From NCBI GenBank assembly GCA_017545095.1, contig JAFYCU010000055.1:1-9282 (forward strand): 9,282 bases of DNA, in the 5' to 3' direction. Shown piece after piece: positions 5,929 to 9,282 of this stretch (within the stretch, counting starts at the first letter, position 1; every line of letters starts with the position of its first letter). The notes under the pieces were generated by a model that saw only the letters and a program-made list of their open reading frames with translations, was not told where the DNA came from and did no database searches. This DNA comes from Muribaculaceae bacterium (GTDB lineage: Bacteria; Bacteroidota; Bacteroidia; Bacteroidales; Muribaculaceae). The position numbers and the translations under genes are program-made.

Positions 5929-8157
5929 ATGAAACGACTATTAGCCCTGCTGGCCTGTGTGGCCGTGTTGCTCCCGTTAGGAGCTGTTCCTGCTCACCCT
6001 CAGCCCATTACCATGTCGCAGCCCGATGGCAGCAGCCTCACCATTGCCCTGGTGGGCGATGAGTTTTACCACTACCACACCACCGCCGACGGCTACACCA
6101 TCGTGCGTCAGAACGGTGGCTGGGAATATGCCCGCGTGGAGGGCAGCCACCTCGCGCCCACCGGCGTGCTGGCCCACAACGCCGGGCACCGCACCGCCAG
6201 CGAGCAGAGCTTGCTCGCCAGCTTGGGCCGCCACGTCACCGACCGCTCACAGGCCACGGCAGGCCGCCAAGCACGCGCCGCCCGCGACAAGCAAATCCAG
6301 CGCCCCAACCGCGAGCCGGTGGTGGATTACAGCAAGTTCCGCGGACTGATTGTGCTCGTCAATTTCACCGACAAGAAATTCCGCATGAGCAATGCAACCG
6401 AGTTCTACCACAGTATGTTGAACACCAAGAATTTTGAGGGTTACAATAACGATGAAACCCAGACCTTCACCCCTTGCACGGGCAGTATGCGCGACTACTA
6501 CTACGACCAGTCGATGGGTCAGTTCGACCCTAAATTCGATGTTGCCGGTCCCGTGGAGGTGCCTTTCTCATGCATGGACGGTCGCTCGCGAGCACGCGAC
6601 ATCTTCCAAGCCGCCATGGACGCCATCGACCCGGTCATCGACTTCACGCGCTACGACAGCAATAGCGACGGACTCATCGACATGGTGTTTTTCATTGTGG
6701 CCGGACACACATCCAACTATGTGGGCAACGACGAAAGTTATCTGTGGCCGCACATGAGCTACCTCTATGGATACAACAGCGAGGAAAACTACTATTACTA
6801 TCTCGTCTATGACGGCATGTATATGTCGCGTTACGCGTCATCGGGCGAAATCTACGGCTGGGAGTCGGAAGGCATGGTCAGCCCCGACGGCATAGGCACG
6901 ATGTGCCACGAGTTCAGTCACGTGCTGGGCCTGCCCGACCTCTACGACACCGACTATGAGGGCAGCGGCGGCCAGAGCAACGTGCCCGGCAAATGGGATG
7001 TGATGTCCGGTGGCAGCTACGGCAACCAGGGCCGCACCCCCGTGGGCTTCAGCCTGTGGGAACGCCACCAGCTGGGTTGGGCCACACCCACCGATTTCAA
7101 CACCGCAGGCCATTACGAGCTCGATGACCTGGCCGTGAGCAACCAGGGCCTGCTCATGCAGTCGCCCGTCGAGGGTGAGATGTTCTACTTCGAGAACCGC
7201 CAAAACAACAAGTGGGACAGCGAGCTGCCTGGTCACGGCCTGCTGGTGACACGCGTCGACTACACCAACACCGAGGTGTGGAACAACAACGATGTGAACG
7301 TGGATCCCGTCCACAACTACTACGAACTCGTGCGCTCCGGCGAAACGGCCGAAGAAACGGCCTTCCCCGGTCCGCTGGGGGTGACCGACCTCAGCCCCTT
7401 CACCACGCCGGCCCTCGTCACCTGGGATGGCTCGCCCTGCGACTATGCCCTGAGCGACATCCAGGAGACGGAGGGGCGCATCACATTCGACGCCACCATC
7501 TTATCACTGCGCCGCGACAACGTTGAAGACTTCGAGACCATGCCCACCATGACCAACAACATGGCCACCGACGTGGCAGGACACTTTGCCCAATGGGACT
7601 TCTACAAGGCCAAGGTAGACAACGAGACGCATTTTGGCAGCAGCCACGAGTGCGTGATGGGCATGCCATCCACCATCACCATGAGCTCCGATGTTGAAGG
7701 GCACATCTTCGAGGTGAGCGTAGATGCTTACAACTCCTCGCTGCGCAGATCCCAGTTGCAACTCCAGTATTCCACCGACCAGGGCACCACGTGGGTGGAT
7801 ATGGGCGCACAAACGGTGTCGGCCAGTGCAAAGGTCACCCTCACATGGCGCACCGCGCTCAAGGATACGGTGCGTTTCCGCCTCACACGTTCGGCCGGCA
7901 CCTCCATCTCGTCGCTGTTCGTCGACAACTTCACCATTTCGAGCTACGGCGAGCTCAACACCGGCCACCCCGACGCGCTGCTCGGCGACGTGAACGGCGA
8001 CGGCCGCATTGACGTGGACGACGTGAACCTGATCATCAACATCCTGCTCGACCGCGACAGTGCCGACAACTACGGCAACCGAGCCTATATCACCGGCGGC
8101 AACACCGTGAGCGTCGACGACCTGAACGCACTCATCAACATCCTGATCAAGCAGTGA
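5929..8157 (+). CDS. Secreted M6-family metalloprotease with dockerin-like C-terminus
   Basis: Predicted 742-aa secreted zinc endopeptidase related to immune inhibitor A (family M6). Signal peptide: MKR, hydrophobic core 4-20, likely cleavage after Ala22 (VPA-HP). A propeptide-like region follows (MSQPDGSSLTIALVGDEF). The catalytic domain starts near RGLIVLVNFTDKKF and has the zinc motif HEFSHVLGLPD (H327, E328, H331, D337; HExxHxxGxxD) and a likely Met-turn KWDVMSGG (355-362). Residues about 528-676 look like a beta-sandwich accessory or adhesion domain (inferred). The C-terminus (685-742) is dockerin-like: the first calcium loop DVNGDGRIDVDD (687-698) is intact, while the second, ending NTVSVDD, has lost most acidic ligands. 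ATG at 5929 is chosen because it starts the signal peptide and follows the promoter; the in-frame ATG at 5878 does neither. The substrate is unknown; host or dietary protein is possible. It stands alone, divergent from the dcw cluster. Confidence 0.93.
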   Translation: MKRLLALLACVAVLLPLGAVPAHPQPITMSQPDGSSLTIALVGDEFYHYHTTADGYTIVRQNGGWEYARVEGSHLAPTGVLAHNAGHRTASEQSLLASLGRHVTDRSQATAGRQARAARDKQIQRPNREPVVDYSKFRGLIVLVNFTDKKFRMSNATEFYHSMLNTKNFEGYNNDETQTFTPCTGSMRDYYYDQSMGQFDPKFDVAGPVEVPFSCMDGRSRARDIFQAAMDAIDPVIDFTRYDSNSDGLIDMVFFIVAGHTSNYVGNDESYLWPHMSYLYGYNSEENYYYYLVYDGMYMSRYASSGEIYGWESEGMVSPDGIGTMCHEFSHVLGLPDLYDTDYEGSGGQSNVPGKWDVMSGGSYGNQGRTPVGFSLWERHQLGWATPTDFNTAGHYELDDLAVSNQGLLMQSPVEGEMFYFENRQNNKWDSELPGHGLLVTRVDYTNTEVWNNNDVNVDPVHNYYELVRSGETAEETAFPGPLGVTDLSPFTTPALVTWDGSPCDYALSDIQETEGRITFDATILSLRRDNVEDFETMPTMTNNMATDVAGHFAQWDFYKAKVDNETHFGSSHECVMGMPSTITMSSDVEGHIFEVSVDAYNSSLRRSQLQLQYSTDQGTTWVDMGAQTVSASAKVTLTWRTALKDTVRFRLTRSAGTSISSLFVDNFTISSYGELNTGHPDALLGDVNGDGRIDVDDVNLIINILLDRDSADNYGNRAYITGGNTVSVDDLNALINILIKQ

Positions 8158-8281
8158 GGAGACGGCGAAGTTAAAGTCATCAGAATGCATGGGTGAAGCC
8201 CGTGTGGGTGAACCTTTAGCTTGCAAACGAATGGGAGTAGTGGTAGAGCGGCGGCACAGTTGGAACATTCCGAAACAAATT
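8158..8281. other. Unassigned gap between convergent protease and recombinase genes
   Basis: These 124 bp separate two convergent genes. I see no intrinsic terminator with a T-run for either one. A 7-bp direct repeat GGGTGAA occurs at 8191-8197 and 8206-8212, flanking a weak CCC-GTGT-GGG stem (8199-8208). Base composition resembles the GC-rich protease side rather than the recombinase. Frames are open on both strands through much of it without a recognisable protein. It could be a boundary or end of the recombinase/restriction island, a dispersed repeat, or spacer. Confidence 0.4.
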
Positions 8282-9085
8282 CTACCAAGTGATGACTTTA
8301 TCCACTATCTCTTGTTGCTCGCTGGCGGTGCGACGGAGATAGATGCGGGTGGTCTCTATACTCTCATGGCCCATAAGGTCAGCGAGCAGTGAGATGTCAT
8401 TGAACTTTTCGAGGAAGTTCTTGGCATAGCGGTGCCGGAATGAGTGTGGATAAACCACTTTGGGGTTTAGGCCAAACTTGACGGAAAACTTCTTCAACTG
8501 TTGTGAAATGCCGCGTGTGGTGATACGTTCACCAAAGCGGTTGAGGAACAGGTAGCCAGTAGTGCGAGCATTGGCGTTGAGCCATACGGCGGTTTCCTCT
8601 CGCAGTTTCTTGGGGATGTAAAGGCGACGAACTTTGCCGCCTTTGGTGTAGATGTCGAAGTAGCCGGCGAAAACGTGTTCCGCCTTAAACTGAATTAACT
8701 CGCTCACACGAGCACCAGTGGCAGCAAGAAAGCGGACAACGAAGTACCATTCTTGGTTACTCTCTTGTTTTAGCTTCTTTTTCAAGAAAATGTAGTCGGC
8801 GTTGCTGATTACATTTTCAAGATACGTGCGTTGCTGCACCTTGACTGATTTAAGACGCAACTTCTTCTTACCCGAAAAGTCAAGAAACTTGTTAAGTGCT
8901 TGGATTCGCAAGTTCACAGTCTTGGGCTTGAATTTCTCGATGAGATACGACTTGTGGGCAAGAAGGTTTTTTTTGTTGACCTCCTTGTACTGGTTGAAGA
9001 AAGCATTGATGGCGTATATGTACGCCTCAATGGTATTCTTCGCCATGTTCCCCTGTTCGAGGAACTCTTTGAATTTGTTAATCAT
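8282..9085 (-). CDS. Tyrosine recombinase (XerC/D-like), candidate hsdS invertase
   Basis: Site-specific recombinase of 267 aa, short for the family but with all active-site residues: R126 in TGARVSEL, K148 in the TKGGKVRRL beta-hairpin, H214 and R217 in HSFRHRY, H240 in LMGHESIETT, and the nucleophile Y249 in TRIYLRR. Residues 1-75 form the usual N-terminal SAM-like core-binding domain (FKEFLEQGNMAKNTIEAY). It should cut and rejoin DNA through a 3'-phosphotyrosine, inverting or excising between short sites. It is more AT-rich than the left side of the window, suggesting a separate origin. It is divergent from a start-less hsdS piece 35 bp away. Recombinases of this size next to hsdS genes in type I restriction loci invert hsdS segments (for example CreX/PsrA at the pneumococcal SpnIII locus), so that role is inferred. 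Integration of a small island is the alternative; it is too divergent to call the chromosomal XerC or XerD. Confidence 0.92.
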   Translation of the reverse strand: MINKFKEFLEQGNMAKNTIEAYIYAINAFFNQYKEVNKKNLLAHKSYLIEKFKPKTVNLRIQALNKFLDFSGKKKLRLKSVKVQQRTYLENVISNADYIFLKKKLKQESNQEWYFVVRFLAATGARVSELIQFKAEHVFAGYFDIYTKGGKVRRLYIPKKLREETAVWLNANARTTGYLFLNRFGERITTRGISQQLKKFSVKFGLNPKVVYPHSFRHRYAKNFLEKFNDISLLADLMGHESIETTRIYLRRTASEQQEIVDKVITW

Positions 9086-9103
9086 AAGTGAATGAATTTA
9101 ATG

Positions 9104-9134
9104 AATAAATACACTAATAATATGTTGTAACAAA
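9104..9134 (-). promoter_or_regulatory. Weak candidate promoter for the recombinase gene
   Basis: On the minus strand TTTG (complement of 9131-9134) is followed after exactly 19 nt by TATTTATT (complement of 9104-9111), a partial match to the Bacteroidetes -7 box TAnnTTTG. Initiation would fall near 9097, giving a very short leader before the ATG at 9083-9085. The -33 box touches the open hsdS frame, so inversion with a breakpoint here could change recombinase expression; that is inference. Confidence 0.35.
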
Positions 9135-9282
9135 TTCACTGAATTCCTATTATGAGAAATTCACCGCCACCGGCGAGGTCAAATGCATCGACGACGAGAT
9201 ACCATTTGACCTGCCTTTCTCTTGGGAATGGGCAAGAATAAGAGACATTTCTCAATCATACATTGGTCTTACTTATTCTCCA
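9121..9282 (+). pseudogene. hsdS: Start-less hsdS segment (type I restriction specificity subunit), right-truncated by window
   Basis: From the TAA at 9118-9120 to the window edge the frame is open for 54 codons. From 9151 it reads YEKFTATGEVKCIDDEIPF, then DLPFSWEWARIRDISQ, the typical entry to a target-recognition domain of HsdS (compare the recurrent family pattern YEKF..G..KCIDDEIPFEIPESWEW.R). HsdS sets the DNA sequence recognised by a type I restriction-modification complex. No ATG, GTG or TTG occurs in this frame from the stop to the edge, and the leader helix that normally precedes this point in HsdS is missing, so this copy cannot be expressed as it stands. That is how silent hsdS cassettes look beside an invertase; a decayed gene is the alternative. 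The remainder lies off the right edge. Confidence 0.8.

Noticed and set aside
7504..8268. Minus-strand frame of about 250 codons opposite the protease C-terminus
   Set aside because: Val/His/Gly/Ala-rich antisense product with no motif, overlapping the well-supported protease and dockerin-like domain.
9152..9241. ATG at 9152 as the start of a small plus-strand gene
   Set aside because: It is in a different frame from the HsdS similarity and hits a stop after about 29 codons.

Overview
The window looks like a Bacteroidales chromosome, probably Prevotellaceae or Muribaculaceae (family-level placement is a guess). Three things support this: a near-perfect Bacteroidetes-type promoter (TTTG, 19 nt, TAACTTTG) before the secreted protease; a PASTA-tailed FtsI following a short FtsL-like protein; and a secreted protease ending in a dockerin-like 'GDVNGDG' tail of the sort common in gut Bacteroidales. 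The core genes are GC-rich; the right end is clearly more AT-rich.

Left part (1-5493, all minus strand): the start of a division and cell wall (dcw) cluster, transcribed right to left as rsmH, ftsL-like, ftsI, murE. RsmH methylates 16S rRNA. The FtsL-like protein and FtsI belong to the septal peptidoglycan machine and their genes overlap by 4 nt. MurE adds meso-diaminopimelate to the peptidoglycan precursor. No mraZ precedes rsmH. Two gaps carry an unusual repeat system: heptamers of consensus CTYGGTT (AACCRAG on the mRNA strand, U-free) lie right after the ftsI and murE stop codons, each associated with perfect palindromes. After murE they form an exact 85-bp composite repeat (36-bp palindromic module plus seven heptamers) with three copies of the module.

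Middle (5494-8157): a divergent AT-rich intergenic region with a terminator-like hairpin in the rsmH leader, then a secreted M6-family metalloprotease with signal peptide, HExxHxxGxxD zinc site, a probable beta-sandwich region and a dockerin-like C-terminus whose second calcium loop is degenerate.

Right part (8158-9282): a 124-bp unassigned block, a complete tyrosine recombinase on the minus strand, and, divergent from it and running off the right edge, an open frame resembling the first target-recognition domain of a type I restriction specificity subunit (HsdS). This frame has no possible start codon between the preceding stop and the window edge. A recombinase next to a start-less hsdS piece is the classic arrangement of a phase-variable (DNA-inverting) type I restriction-modification locus. 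The rest of that locus would lie to the right of the window.
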